Below, piece after piece: positions 6,955 to 14,402 of a stretch of 33,328 bases of DNA (its first letter is position 1; each line of letters starts with the position of its first letter). Under the pieces are notes generated by a model. It was not told the DNA's origin, did not search any database, and worked only from the letters and a program-made list of their open reading frames with translations. Made by a program: the position numbers and the translations under genes. Origin of the DNA: Acidaminobacter sp. (lineage in GTDB: Bacteria > Bacillota > Clostridia > Peptostreptococcales > Acidaminobacteraceae); assembly GCF_030247605.1 (NCBI RefSeq), contig NZ_JAOTSB010000033.1:1-33328 (forward strand), written 5' to 3'.

Positions 6955-8124
6955 CTACAAGCACATCCTGTAAATCTTCTCAATATCCTCCGCAGCCAAA
7001 GGCTGGAACGCGTACTTAGTCGCCCCAAGCTCCGCCGCCTTCTCCGCCATCAGTCCAAAATGCGTGTCGTCAATGCCAATCTCCGTCAGCGTGCTCTGCA
7101 GCCCCAGCGTCTCGAAGAAGAACGCCTTCAACCTCTCAATGCCCTGCTGCGCGATCTCCATCTGCGGCAGCGTCGGGTCAACACCGAACACATTCACACC
7201 ATACTGAACGAATTTGCCGATGGTCTTCTCGCCCAGCGTATAAGCCATCCAGCGCGGCGTCAGAATCGCCAGTCCCAGCCCGTGTGTGATGTCGTAAAAC
7301 GCCGAAAGCTCATGCTCCATTGGGTGACAGCTCCAGGCATGACGCTTCCCGCCGTTCACAAACCCATTGATTGCCCAGGAAGACGCCCACATCAGATTTG
7401 CCCTCGCCTCATAATTGTCCGGCTCGGCCAAAGCCACCGGCGTATACTTGATCACCGTCTTCATTAAACCTTCCATGACCGTATCCAGCATGTACAAGTC
7501 CTGATTCATATTGAAATAGACTTCAATTATATGACTCATAATGTCAGCGGCGCCACAGGCGGTTTGATACCTGTTCACGGAGTATGTCACCGTTGGGTCC
7601 AGGAAGGAGACTTTAGGCTGCATGACCGGAAAAAGCAAACCAATTTTATCGTTCGTCTCCGGGTTGCTGATGACACCGCCGGAATCCATTTCGGAACCCG
7701 TGGCGGAGAGGGTTAGGACCGTGACAATAGGTAAGCACTGCTCTACCGGGGTTTTCTTCAGGAGAATATCCCACGCGTCACCATCATAGTAAGCCGCCGC
7801 TCCGATATACTTCGTGCAGTCAATGACCGACCCGCCACCGACGGCCAGCAGCACATCAATGCCTTCTCTCTTGCAGATGTCCGCACCGGCATTGACCGAG
7901 GACACTCGCGGATTAGGATCTATCCCAGAAAGTTCGAAAAGCTCGAGGCCCGCCTTCTTGATCTCCTCCACGACTTTGTCATAGAGGCCAATCTTCTTGA
8001 TGGACCCACCGCCGTAAGTCAAGAGCACCTTCTTGCCGTATTTGCTCAGCTCCGGGCCCAGGTTCCCCAGCTGATTTTCACCGAAATACACTTTGGTTGG
8101 AATGTCGTATACAAAATTATTCAT
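6955..8124 (-). CDS. iron-containing alcohol dehydrogenase (butanol dehydrogenase-like)
   Basis: A 389-aa group III alcohol dehydrogenase that interconverts aldehydes and alcohols with NAD(P)H. The nucleotide-binding part shows LLTYGGGSIKKIGLYD and AVGGGSVIDCTKYIG. The C-terminal half holds the metal ligands: Asp in CGAADIMSHIIE, then His in HAWSCHPMEHELSAFYDITHGLGLAIL. Length is normal. ATG 8124 (MNNFVYDIPTKVYFGE) is preferred over an upstream ATG because AAAGGA lies about ten bases before it. It lies 79 nt after the aldo/keto reductase and 28 nt before the flavodoxin gene. With the AdhR-like regulator it fits aldehyde detoxification or fermentative alcohol formation. Confidence 0.92.
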   Translation of the reverse strand: MNNFVYDIPTKVYFGENQLGNLGPELSKYGKKVLLTYGGGSIKKIGLYDKVVEEIKKAGLELFELSGIDPNPRVSSVNAGADICKREGIDVLLAVGGGSVIDCTKYIGAAAYYDGDAWDILLKKTPVEQCLPIVTVLTLSATGSEMDSGGVISNPETNDKIGLLFPVMQPKVSFLDPTVTYSVNRYQTACGAADIMSHIIEVYFNMNQDLYMLDTVMEGLMKTVIKYTPVALAEPDNYEARANLMWASSWAINGFVNGGKRHAWSCHPMEHELSAFYDITHGLGLAILTPRWMAYTLGEKTIGKFVQYGVNVFGVDPTLPQMEIAQQGIERLKAFFFETLGLQSTLTEIGIDDTHFGLMAEKAAELGATKYAFQPLAAEDIEKIYRMCL

Positions 8125-8203
8125 GTGGAATTGTCCTTTCATTTTCAAATTAAGTGGAGTAAAGTAATTTTTTTCTCACAATCCTACGCTATCAAATATC
8201 ACA

Positions 8204-9319
8204 CTAACCTTCAAAAACCTCAGCCACCGACTTAAGATGCTGAACAATCTCAAGATGCTGCGGACATAGGGCCTCGCACCTTTTGCACTCAATACAATCC
8301 GACGCCTTACCAAAAGCCTTGGCATAATTCTCATAATAGACCTTTTGTAAGGAAAATTTTTTATTCGTCGACTGCATCTCTGCGTTGTACAGCGCCAAAT
8401 AGTTTGGAATCGGAATATTTTTCGGACAATCGTCCACACAGTACCGGCAAGCCGTACAAGCTACAGCTATGGCCTCATTGATGATCGACACCGCCTTCTG
8501 GATGGTCTCGACCTCCGCCTGCCCCAGCGGCTCGAAAGTCTTCATAACACTCATATTGTCCAGCAGCTGCTCCATAGTTGACATGCCGCTCAACACCATA
8601 AAGACGCCCTCATGGCTCCCGGCAAATCGCACTGCCCAGGAAGGTACAGACCAATCCAGCCGATGGTTCTTAAACATCAGTTCCGCCGCCTCCGGAATAC
8701 GAGCCAAAGCGCCGCCTTTCACCGGTTCCATAACAATCACAGGTTTATTGTGGCGCCTCGCTGTTTGATAGCACTTCCTCGACTGAATCCCCTCATGCTC
8801 CCAATCCAGATAATTGATCTGAAGCTGAACAAAGTCGACCTCGGGATGCGCGCTCAATATGTCCTCAAGCAGCCCCGCATGATCATGATAAGAAAAACCA
8901 ATCTGCCCGATCTTGCCTTCTCTCTTCTTCTGCAGGACAAACTCAAAGCACTCAAGATCTTTGGCAATCTCATAATGTGAGATGCTCAAATTGTGCAGGA
9001 GATAATAGTCAAAATAGTCAACGCCGCACTTTTCCAGCTGCTCATTGAAAATTCGTTCCCGGTCCTCTTTCGTTTTCAGAAACATGACAGGCAGCTTTGA
9101 CGCCAGTTTAAACCGTTCCCTTGGATGCCGTTTGACCAGCGCCTCGCGAATGGCAATTTCACTTTTGAAATCATGGTACATATAGGCGGTGTCAAAATAA
9201 GTAAAACCTTGATCCAGGAACGTATCCACCATCTGATTAAGGGCTTCCAGATCTATACTTGACGCCTGCTCCGGGTCAGACAGCGGCAGACGCATTAAAC
9301 CAAATCCGAGTTTTTTCAC
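8204..9319 (-). CDS. aldo/keto reductase with C-terminal two [4Fe-4S] ferredoxin domain
   Basis: A 371-aa protein. Residues 1-280 form an aldo/keto reductase barrel ([20 protein letters not shown] with the catalytic Tyr, [14 protein letters not shown]). The last 90 residues carry two ferredoxin-like clusters: [12 protein letters not shown] and [12 protein letters not shown]. This fusion is common in anaerobic Firmicutes. GTG 9319 is chosen because GGAGG lies seven bases upstream; the longer open frame starting at ATG 9415 would leave only a few bases of leader after the predicted promoter. It is the first gene of the operon that ends with merR. It probably reduces carbonyls and may exchange electrons with the flavodoxin through its clusters. 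Confidence 0.9.
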   Translation of the reverse strand: MKKLGFGLMRLPLSDPEQASSIDLEALNQMVDTFLDQGFTYFDTAYMYHDFKSEIAIREALVKRHPRERFKLASKLPVMFLKTKEDRERIFNEQLEKCGVDYFDYYLLHNLSISHYEIAKDLECFEFVLQKKREGKIGQIGFSYHDHAGLLEDILSAHPEVDFVQLQINYLDWEHEGIQSRKCYQTARRHNKPVIVMEPVKGGALARIPEAAELMFKNHRLDWSVPSWAVRFAGSHEGVFMVLSGMSTMEQLLDNMSVMKTFEPLGQAEVETIQKAVSIINEAIAVACTACRYCVDDCPKNIPIPNYLALYNAEMQSTNKKFSLQKVYYENYAKAFGKASDCIECKRCEALCPQHLEIVQHLKSVAEVFEG

Positions 9320-9427
9320 AACATAACCTCCAGTGCTAGATTCTGACAACAGTAATGAACTGGATCCCACCACGAGATCAGCTTTGTAACTCCCACGACA
9401 AAACCAGCAGCGCATTTCATCCTACCC

Positions 9428-9458
9428 ATCATAAACCCTGGAGTTAACTCCAAGTCAA
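9428..9458 (-). promoter_or_regulatory. MerR/AdhR-type promoter and operator of the reductase operon
   Basis: On the minus strand, -35 TTGACT (9453-9458) and -10 TATGAT (9428-9433) are separated by exactly 19 bp. The spacer holds the perfect 14-bp palindrome TGGAGTTAACTCCA. An overlong 19-bp spacer with a dyad between the hexamers is the hallmark of MerR-activated promoters, and GAGTTAACTC agrees with the AdhR-class operator. Transcription would start near 9421, about 100 nt before the GTG of the aldo/keto reductase. Confidence 0.82.
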
Positions 9459-9520
9459 GGGTTTGCGAAAAACTTATTATTACATTGAATTAAAGTTTCA
9501 CTTCACCCTTCAAAAATTCA

Positions 9521-9557
9521 AAAGCCAAAACCACCTTTTGCCGATGGTCTTGGCCCT
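9521..9557. terminator. shared-family hairpin, copy C
   Basis: GCCAAAACC (9524-9532) pairs with GGTCTTGGC (9546-9554) with one mismatch. The GCCGATGGTCTTGGC element is intact. It lies just after the ppnP stop on the minus strand and is followed in that direction by a T-rich tract, so it probably ends the ppnP transcript. It is the most degenerate of copies A-F. Confidence 0.65.
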
Positions 9558-9585
9558 TCCCATTTCTCAACATGAAAATCTTGAT

Positions 9586-9903
9586 CTATGCCTTCACATA
9601 CGAACAACAATAATCCGTGACTTCCTCAACCACTAATTTGAATCTCGAATTCGCCGGCACCTCAAACGTAAAAGCATCATGAATCGATATCCACGGCTGA
9701 TCCTCAGAAAGCTGAACACTGAGTCTGCCTGACATGATTTCCATAACTTCCTTCTCCGCCGTGCCAAACTCATATTCACCCGGCATCATAATGCCTAGGG
9801 TCTTCTTTTCCCCATCCTCGAAGATCACAGTACGGCTTGTCACCGCGCCACCAAAATACTTATTTGCTTCTTTAACCACTGTCACATTTTTGAATTCACT
9901 CAT
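9586..9903 (-). CDS. ppnP: pyrimidine/purine nucleoside phosphorylase (DUF1255)
   Basis: A 105-aa single-domain cupin close in size to Escherichia coli PpnP/YaiE (94 aa). Recognisable family stretches are [43 protein letters not shown] and [13 protein letters not shown]. PpnP splits several nucleosides into base and ribose-1-phosphate. ATG 9903 is preferred over an upstream TTG because AAGGATGG sits about seven bases before it. It appears to be a single-gene transcript: copy C hairpin lies downstream and the divergent EamA gene upstream. The family call is strong; enzyme activity is inferred from the family. Confidence 0.88.
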   Translation of the reverse strand: MSEFKNVTVVKEANKYFGGAVTSRTVIFEDGEKKTLGIMMPGEYEFGTAEKEVMEIMSGRLSVQLSEDQPWISIHDAFTFEVPANSRFKLVVEEVTDYCCSYVKA

Positions 9904-10078
9904 GCTCCAACCATCCTTCAACCATTATTAACACCGAATCCGCTTTAAACAAACGAACCTCAAGAATCCTTTCTACCATTATATCTTCTTTTTCTCTGCG
10001 CTCAAGGCCGGCATTAACACAAATCGACCCTTTCCAACAAATATTTCAGGAGATCCGCATTAAAATCATAAATATATT

Positions 10079-10107
10079 TTGATAAGTGACCCCGCACCTG
10101 TTACACT
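10079..10107 (+). promoter_or_regulatory. candidate sigma-A promoter of the EamA gene
   Basis: TTGATA (10079-10084) and TACACT (10102-10107) are separated by 17 bp. Transcription would begin near 10114, about 70 nt before ATG 10185. Confidence 0.5.
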
Positions 10108-10184
10108 AAACACGTATACGCCATAATCCCATTGACTGATCTGTCTAAAAACACAAACATCGACCTCACGAGGAGCCCTAACCC

Positions 10185-11114
10185 ATGTCTAAATCCAACA
10201 ATAAAGAACTCACCAACTGGCTTGCCTACCTGGCCGTCTGCATCTTCTGGGGCTCCGCCTATGTTGCCATAAAAATTGGCGTCACGGACATTGCGCCGCT
10301 ATTCTTCACCTCTCTCAGATTCTCCATCGCAGGCGCCCTGATGCTGCTTTACGCATTCCTGAAAGGCATTCCATTCCCCAGTTATCCACGAGAATATGTT
10401 CAATCCGCCATCATTGGTCTCTTGATCCTCTTTGGCGGTCCCGCCTTTGTAGGACTGGCCTCACGCTATATCAGCGCCGGCGCCGTCTCCCTGATTGTCG
10501 CTTCAATTCCGCTGGCCGTTGCCGTCATGCAAATAATCTGTTATCCAAAGCTCAGGACTGCTAACCTCCGCATATGGCTAGGTCTCTTAATTGGCTTCAG
10601 CGGCGTTGCCATCCTCATCTTTTCAGGCGGCGGCGACATGCGGCTGGATCTGCGCGGCGTCATCCTGTGCCTGATCTCAGTCGTGCTCTGGTCCGCAGGC
10701 ACCATCTATTCAGGGACGGTGAGACTGCGAAGCCACATGATCGTGCAGTCCGGACTTCAAATGTTCTTTGCCGGTCTAGGGATTCTGGCCGCCAGCTTTG
10801 CCACAGGCGAAAACCACACCCTGAACGTCTCAATCGAAAGCCTCATGGCGCTCCTCTTCCTGATCATCTTCGGTTCTATCCTGGCTTACAGCGCCTATAT
10901 GCACATCATAAAGTCCTGGCCTCTCGCGAAAGCCAATACTTATGCCTACATCAACCCTATGGTCGCCGTTCTCATGGGCTGGCTGATCCTGAACGAGCCC
11001 ATCACCCCTGGCATTCTGCTTTCCATGGCCGTCATTCTTTCCGGGGTCATCCTGGTACAAGCCGACACCTCCAAACCACAGCAAGTGCTGGAGACTGCGG
11101 AGTCAGCAGCGTAA
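10185..11114 (+). CDS. EamA/DMT family transporter
   Basis: A 309-aa drug/metabolite-superfamily exporter with about ten membrane helices arranged as two EamA repeats. The first begins WLAYLAVCIFWGSAYVAIKIGV; the second begins near VILCLISVVLWSAGTIYSG and ends in AYINPMVAVLMGWLILNEPI, the usual C-terminal EamA signature. GAGGAGC at 10170-10176 supports ATG 10185. It is monocistronic by context, with a candidate promoter about 80-100 nt upstream and the copy D hairpin 16 nt after the stop. DMT exporters move amino acids, drugs or metabolites; nothing nearby points to a substrate. Confidence 0.9.
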   Translation: MSKSNNKELTNWLAYLAVCIFWGSAYVAIKIGVTDIAPLFFTSLRFSIAGALMLLYAFLKGIPFPSYPREYVQSAIIGLLILFGGPAFVGLASRYISAGAVSLIVASIPLAVAVMQIICYPKLRTANLRIWLGLLIGFSGVAILIFSGGGDMRLDLRGVILCLISVVLWSAGTIYSGTVRLRSHMIVQSGLQMFFAGLGILAASFATGENHTLNVSIESLMALLFLIIFGSILAYSAYMHIIKSWPLAKANTYAYINPMVAVLMGWLILNEPITPGILLSMAVILSGVILVQADTSKPQQVLETAESAA

Positions 11115-11129
11115 ACTTATTGAAAGAAC

Positions 11130-11170
11130 AAGAGCCAAGACCATTTATTTTGCCGATGGTCTTGGCTCTT
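11130..11170. terminator. shared-family hairpin, copy D (bidirectional terminator)
   Basis: Stem AAGAGCCAAGACCAT (11130-11144) pairs perfectly over 15 bp with 11156-11170; the loop contains TTTTGCCG. It lies between convergent genes: the EamA exporter (stop 11114, +) and the DUF4143 ATPase (stop 11183, -). A-rich and T-rich flanks allow termination in both directions. Confidence 0.85.
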
Positions 11171-11182
11171 TCATTTAATCCC

Positions 11183-12397
11183 TTAAATCAGCCATACCGG
11201 AACAGCCCATACCTCACGAGTTATAGGCAATAAATCATCCGCCATGCATACAACATTTCCCATGCCACATTCCAGACCGGTTTTCTCCAATATTGAAAAA
11301 TGACGGCCTGCACTCTTTTGGGGATTGCTGCTTTTCTTAATCTCTATTGGATAGAGTCTTCCATTTTCTTCTATGATTAGATCGATTTCTTTTTGATCTG
11401 AATCTCTATAGTAAAACACCGGTGGTCTTTTTCCAGCATTCAAATAACTCTTTATTATTTCAGAAACTACAAAGGTCTCAAAAAACGCGCCTGACATGGC
11501 TGAAACCTCTAAAGCTTCACTGGATGTCCATCTCGTCAGATAAGCACAAAGACCGGTGTCCATAAAATACATGTTTGGCGCTTTAATAATTCTTTTTAGA
11601 GCATTGTTGAAATAGGGTTCTATCAGAACAACAATTCCTGATGTAACTAAAATTGACAACCAGTTTTTTGCAGTTGGCGCAGAAATGCCTACATCCTTTG
11701 CCAATTCAGAATAATTTACCATTTGACTCGTTCTTGCTGCGCAAGCTGTTAAGAACCTCTGAAATTGCATTTCATCAGCGACCTGAGTCAAATCTCTGAT
11801 ATCTCTATGGATATAAGTGTCAACATAGGAGGCATAAAATCTTTCAACACTTTGCTCTCTTTCATAGAGTGCGGGCATTGAACCTTTATAGATCCGTTCA
11901 TAGACTTCAATCAAATTCATCTTTTTTGCAGAACCAACTCTGTTCATTAAACGTTTAGTATCTGTTGAAAAAGGCTCATTCGGTATCTTGTTCAACTCTG
12001 AGATAGAAAGCCCCTGCATAGGTATAATACCCACTCGCCCTGCGAGACTTTCACTTACCCCTTTCATCATATGAAACATCTGAGATCCTGTAAGCCAAAA
12101 TTCCCCCATTTTCTTTCCTTTATCTACATGAATCTTTATATACGGCAACAGTTCGGGCGCATACTGGATCTCATCAATAATCACCGGCGGTTCGTACCGC
12201 TGCAGAAATAGCAAAGGATCTTCTTTTGCCAATTGTCTGGCTGCCGGATCATCCAGACTTACATATTTCCGCTCTTTTTCAGCAATTTTTTCTAAGAGTG
12301 TTGTTTTTCCGACCTGTCTTGGACCAGTTAACAACAGTACAGGAAATGAATTGGCAACTTCTTTCACGATCAATTCCAAAGCTCTGTTAATAAACAT
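11183..12397 (-). CDS. AAA_14/DUF4143 ATP-binding protein
   Basis: A 404-aa P-loop ATPase. Walker A is GPRQVGKTT (about residues 25-33), Walker B is VIIDEIQYAPEL (about 72-83), and FWLTGSQMF is the sensor region. The C-terminal DUF4143 part includes VDTYIHRDIRDL, a winged-helix-like stretch near TAKNWLSILVTSG, and PNMYFMDTGLCAYLTRW, then a nuclease-fold-like end (FYYRDSDQKEIDLIIEENG, PIEIKKSS). GAGGTGACAAGGG directly precedes ATG 12397. Members are very common in anaerobes and archaea, often several per genome, and their function is unknown. Nothing links it to its neighbours. A striking palindrome lies about 100 nt upstream. Confidence 0.88.
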   Translation of the reverse strand: MFINRALELIVKEVANSFPVLLLTGPRQVGKTTLLEKIAEKERKYVSLDDPAARQLAKEDPLLFLQRYEPPVIIDEIQYAPELLPYIKIHVDKGKKMGEFWLTGSQMFHMMKGVSESLAGRVGIIPMQGLSISELNKIPNEPFSTDTKRLMNRVGSAKKMNLIEVYERIYKGSMPALYEREQSVERFYASYVDTYIHRDIRDLTQVADEMQFQRFLTACAARTSQMVNYSELAKDVGISAPTAKNWLSILVTSGIVVLIEPYFNNALKRIIKAPNMYFMDTGLCAYLTRWTSSEALEVSAMSGAFFETFVVSEIIKSYLNAGKRPPVFYYRDSDQKEIDLIIEENGRLYPIEIKKSSNPQKSAGRHFSILEKTGLECGMGNVVCMADDLLPITREVWAVPVWLI

Positions 12398-12422
12398 CCC
12401 TTGTCACCTCATCTCATAAAAA

Positions 12423-12468
12423 CAATAATATCCGTATAATTGAAATTCTGATTTTATATTACACGAGT
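12423..12468. repeat. degenerate copy of the 12491-12533 palindrome
   Basis: This stretch (CCGTATAATTG ... TATATTACACGAG) follows the same order of motifs as the perfect palindrome 40 nt further on (CCGTGTAATTT ... TAAATTACACGG), but its arms have diverged. It lies upstream of the DUF4143 gene. It is best read as an older copy of the same element. Confidence 0.45.
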
Positions 12469-12490
12469 ATAACGCAATAAACAAGCAGTA

Positions 12491-12533
12491 AAATCCGTGT
12501 AATTTAAAATCATATTTTAAATTACACGGATTT
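12491..12533. repeat. 20-bp perfect palindrome upstream of the DUF4143 ATPase
   Basis: Arm AAATCCGTGTAATTTAAAAT (12491-12510) is the exact reverse complement of 12514-12533, separated only by CAT. T5 follows on the plus strand. It is in the gap between the DUF4143 gene start (12397) and the stop of the small membrane protein gene (12596), both minus. It could be a terminator for the latter, an operator, or a mobile miniature element. Confidence 0.75.
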
Positions 12534-12595
12534 TTCATATACTAATAATCATAAAGTGGCGAGGTGGTTCCAAACACCCATTTCCACCAAACAAC

Positions 12596-12934
12596 TCACA
12601 TAGATTTCTGATCCATTTTAAACGCCACTGCCTCAATAATCACACCATACAAAATCCCAGCCAGAAAACTAACAACATCCGTGAACCCAGTTGAACTGTA
12701 AAAAGCAAAAGACACAATAAGTCCGAGTATCGCACCTCTAACGACCACATTAAGCAGTTTAATCCCCCTGCCAGACAGACCAATAACCAGCCCCATAATC
12801 ACACGGTTATACCACAGAGAAAACAGAAAATAAGGCTCACTTTGAAAGCCCGACCTGACAGACGCACCGATAATGCAGACAATCCCAAGCATAACACCCG
12901 TAATCAGGCAGATTTTCATTCTTTTCGTGAACAT
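12596..12934 (-). CDS. small hypothetical membrane protein
   Basis: A 112-aa protein with about four hydrophobic segments: KICLITGVMLGIVCIIGAS, LWYNRVIMGLVIGLSG, VVRGAILGLIVSFAFYSS and FLAGILYGVIIEAVAF. Glycines occur within the helices. GAGGTG six bases upstream of ATG 12934 supports this start; a GTG three codons earlier overlaps that site. I do not recognise a family with certainty. It faces away from csoR, so the 196-nt gap probably holds promoters for both genes. Confidence 0.65.
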   Translation of the reverse strand: MFTKRMKICLITGVMLGIVCIIGASVRSGFQSEPYFLFSLWYNRVIMGLVIGLSGRGIKLLNVVVRGAILGLIVSFAFYSSTGFTDVVSFLAGILYGVIIEAVAFKMDQKSM

Positions 12935-13072
12935 GCAATACACCTCACTTTTCCTTCACTTGTTCCTTACTTAGACTCCCGCGTCCTACATCACATCTAT
13001 ACCCAATTTCCAACCCCAAACAAAAACTTCCAACCAACCCCCCCCAACCATGCATTTTCTCCAAAACTATGT

Positions 13073-13099
13073 TACAATAAATTATCCCCCCCGGGGGGG
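13073..13099 (+). promoter_or_regulatory. csoR promoter -10 and G/C-tract operator
   Basis: A TACAAT -10 (13073-13078) is followed at 13086-13099 by a perfect 14-bp palindrome of seven C then seven G, flanked by ATTAT and TGATT. CsoR-family operators are dyads with C-tract/G-tract arms, so this is a likely autoregulatory site. It sits around +1 to +15, where a bound repressor would block the promoter. The ATG is 31 nt further on. Confidence 0.65.
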
Positions 13100-13130
13100 T
13101 GATTCCCACAAAACGAAAGGAAGTCAGATC

Positions 13131-13406
13131 ATGCCCCACGCACACAAGCACACAGAAACCAAAAACGTCGTCAACCGCCTCTCCCGGGCGATTGGACACC
13201 TGGAATCCGTTAAGAAAATGGTCATAGACGGCAAGGACTGTACCGACATCCTCATCCAGCTCTCCGCAGTCACTGCAGCGATCAATAACACAGGCAAAAT
13301 TATTCTGGTAGATCACATCCGACACTGTGTGGCAGACGCAGTGGAAAATGATGATCAGACCGTCCTGGATCAGCTTGAAGATGCCATCCACAAATTCATC
13401 CGCTAA
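13131..13406 (+). CDS. csoR: CsoR/RcnR family metal-sensing repressor
   Basis: A 91-aa all-helical DUF156 protein. Cys37 (GKDCTDIL), His62 and Cys66 (VDHIRHC) match the Cys-His-Cys copper(I) site of CsoR (Cys36, His61, Cys65 in Mycobacterium tuberculosis CsoR), which favours a copper sensor over a nickel or formaldehyde sensor. A His-rich N-terminus (PHAHKH) is present. AAAGGAAG upstream supports ATG 13131, and the longer open frame to its left covers the operator. The 3' end overlaps the EamA gene by 26 nt, implying a joint transcript. No copper ATPase or chaperone is visible nearby, so the true ligand remains open; a thiol or persulfide sensor is an alternative. Confidence 0.85.
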   Translation: MPHAHKHTETKNVVNRLSRAIGHLESVKKMVIDGKDCTDILIQLSAVTAAINNTGKIILVDHIRHCVADAVENDDQTVLDQLEDAIHKFIR

Positions 13407-14292
13407 GTTACATAAAAGCACCATTGATAAAACCAAAAAATCTGCCGTTCTTTTCGCTTTCATAGCTGCAACTTTTTACGCTCTGAGCACACCCTTTTCA
13501 AAACTGCTGCTGACCAATCTGGATGGCACCATCCTCGCAGGACTTCTCTATTTGGGCGCCGGTATTGGCATGCTTGCCATCTTGCTGGTCTACAAAGTCT
13601 TCAACCTCGATGCCAGCGAAATCTCCCTTGGCAAATCCGAGCTGAAATACATTATTGCAATGGTCCTACTGGACATAGCCGCACCCATTTTTCTGATGGC
13701 AGGCCTGTCCATGTCCTCAGCCGCCAATGTGTCCCTCCTCAACAACTTCGAAATTGTCACCACCACCATGGTCGCCTCGCTGGTGTTTCACGAAAAGATC
13801 TCCAAGTCCCTTGGCATAGGCATCGCCCTCGTCACATTATCCACCATGATCCTGAGCTTCCAGAGCGAGGGCAGCCTTTCCTTTTCCATCGGCTCAGCCT
13901 TTGTCCTCCTGGCCTGCCTGAGCTGGGGCCTTGAAAACAACTGTACCCGGATGCTGTCGAGCAAAGATCCCAAGCAAATTGTCGTAATCAAAGGCTTCGG
14001 ATCAGGTCTCGGTGCCCTTGGCATTGGGCTTTTCATCGGCAAATCCCTGCCTGAACCCAAGCTCCTGATCGCCGCCTTAGTCCTCGGATTCATTGCCTAT
14101 GGCTTCAGCGTCTACCTGTATGTCCTGGCCCAAAGGAGCCTGGGCGCGTCTAAAACCAGCGCCTTTTACGCCGTCGCGCCTTTTATTGGCGCCGCGGCCT
14201 CCATAGTGGTTTTCAGAGAGCTCCCCGGACTCAACTTTTGGGTGGCGCTCGCCGTCCTGGCCCTGGGGACTTATTATACGAACAAGGGATGA
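13381..14292 (+). CDS. EamA/DMT family transporter translationally coupled to csoR
   Basis: A 303-aa exporter with about ten membrane helices in two EamA halves (AVLFAFIAATFYALSTPFSKLLL; SAFVLLACLSWGLENNCTRML). It is distinct from the exporter at 10185. The best start is ATG 13381 inside the end of csoR, as no ATG, GTG or TTG with a ribosome binding site follows the csoR stop before the first helix; translation probably relies on coupling. An ATT start near 13420 cannot be excluded. Control by CsoR through the shared promoter is likely. The EamA family is not a usual copper exporter, so the substrate is unknown. Copy E hairpin follows. Confidence 0.85.
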   Translation: MPSTNSSAKLHKSTIDKTKKSAVLFAFIAATFYALSTPFSKLLLTNLDGTILAGLLYLGAGIGMLAILLVYKVFNLDASEISLGKSELKYIIAMVLLDIAAPIFLMAGLSMSSAANVSLLNNFEIVTTTMVASLVFHEKISKSLGIGIALVTLSTMILSFQSEGSLSFSIGSAFVLLACLSWGLENNCTRMLSSKDPKQIVVIKGFGSGLGALGIGLFIGKSLPEPKLLIAALVLGFIAYGFSVYLYVLAQRSLGASKTSAFYAVAPFIGAAASIVVFRELPGLNFWVALAVLALGTYYTNKG

Positions 14293-14335
14293 CGCCAAGT
14301 GGAAGAAGGTTTCTGACGCCTTCCACCAAAACTCA

Positions 14336-14375
14336 AAAGAGCCAAGACCGTTTTTGCCGATGGTCTTGGCTCTTT
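14336..14375. terminator. shared-family hairpin, copy E (bidirectional terminator)
   Basis: Stem AAAGAGCCAAGACC (14336-14349) pairs perfectly with 14362-14375; the loop is GTTTTTGCCGAT. It lies between the convergent EamA (+) and esterase (-) genes. A second, shorter hairpin (GTGGAAG 14299-14305 with CTTCCAC 14320-14326) precedes it. Confidence 0.85.
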
Positions 14376-14402
14376 CACATTATCCCTATCTAACTATGAT
14401 CA

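Noticed and set aside
7210..7230. Further GCCGATGGTCTT match, as in the hairpin family
   Set aside because: It lies inside the alcohol dehydrogenase gene, encodes Lys-Thr-Ile-Gly and has no pairing arm. Shorter GCCGATGG matches at 3634, 15984, 25852 and 30164 are likewise within genes.
9320..9415. N-terminal 32-residue extension of the aldo/keto reductase
   Set aside because: The predicted promoter would leave almost no leader before ATG 9415, while GTG 9319 has a strong ribosome binding site and starts at the conserved barrel strand.
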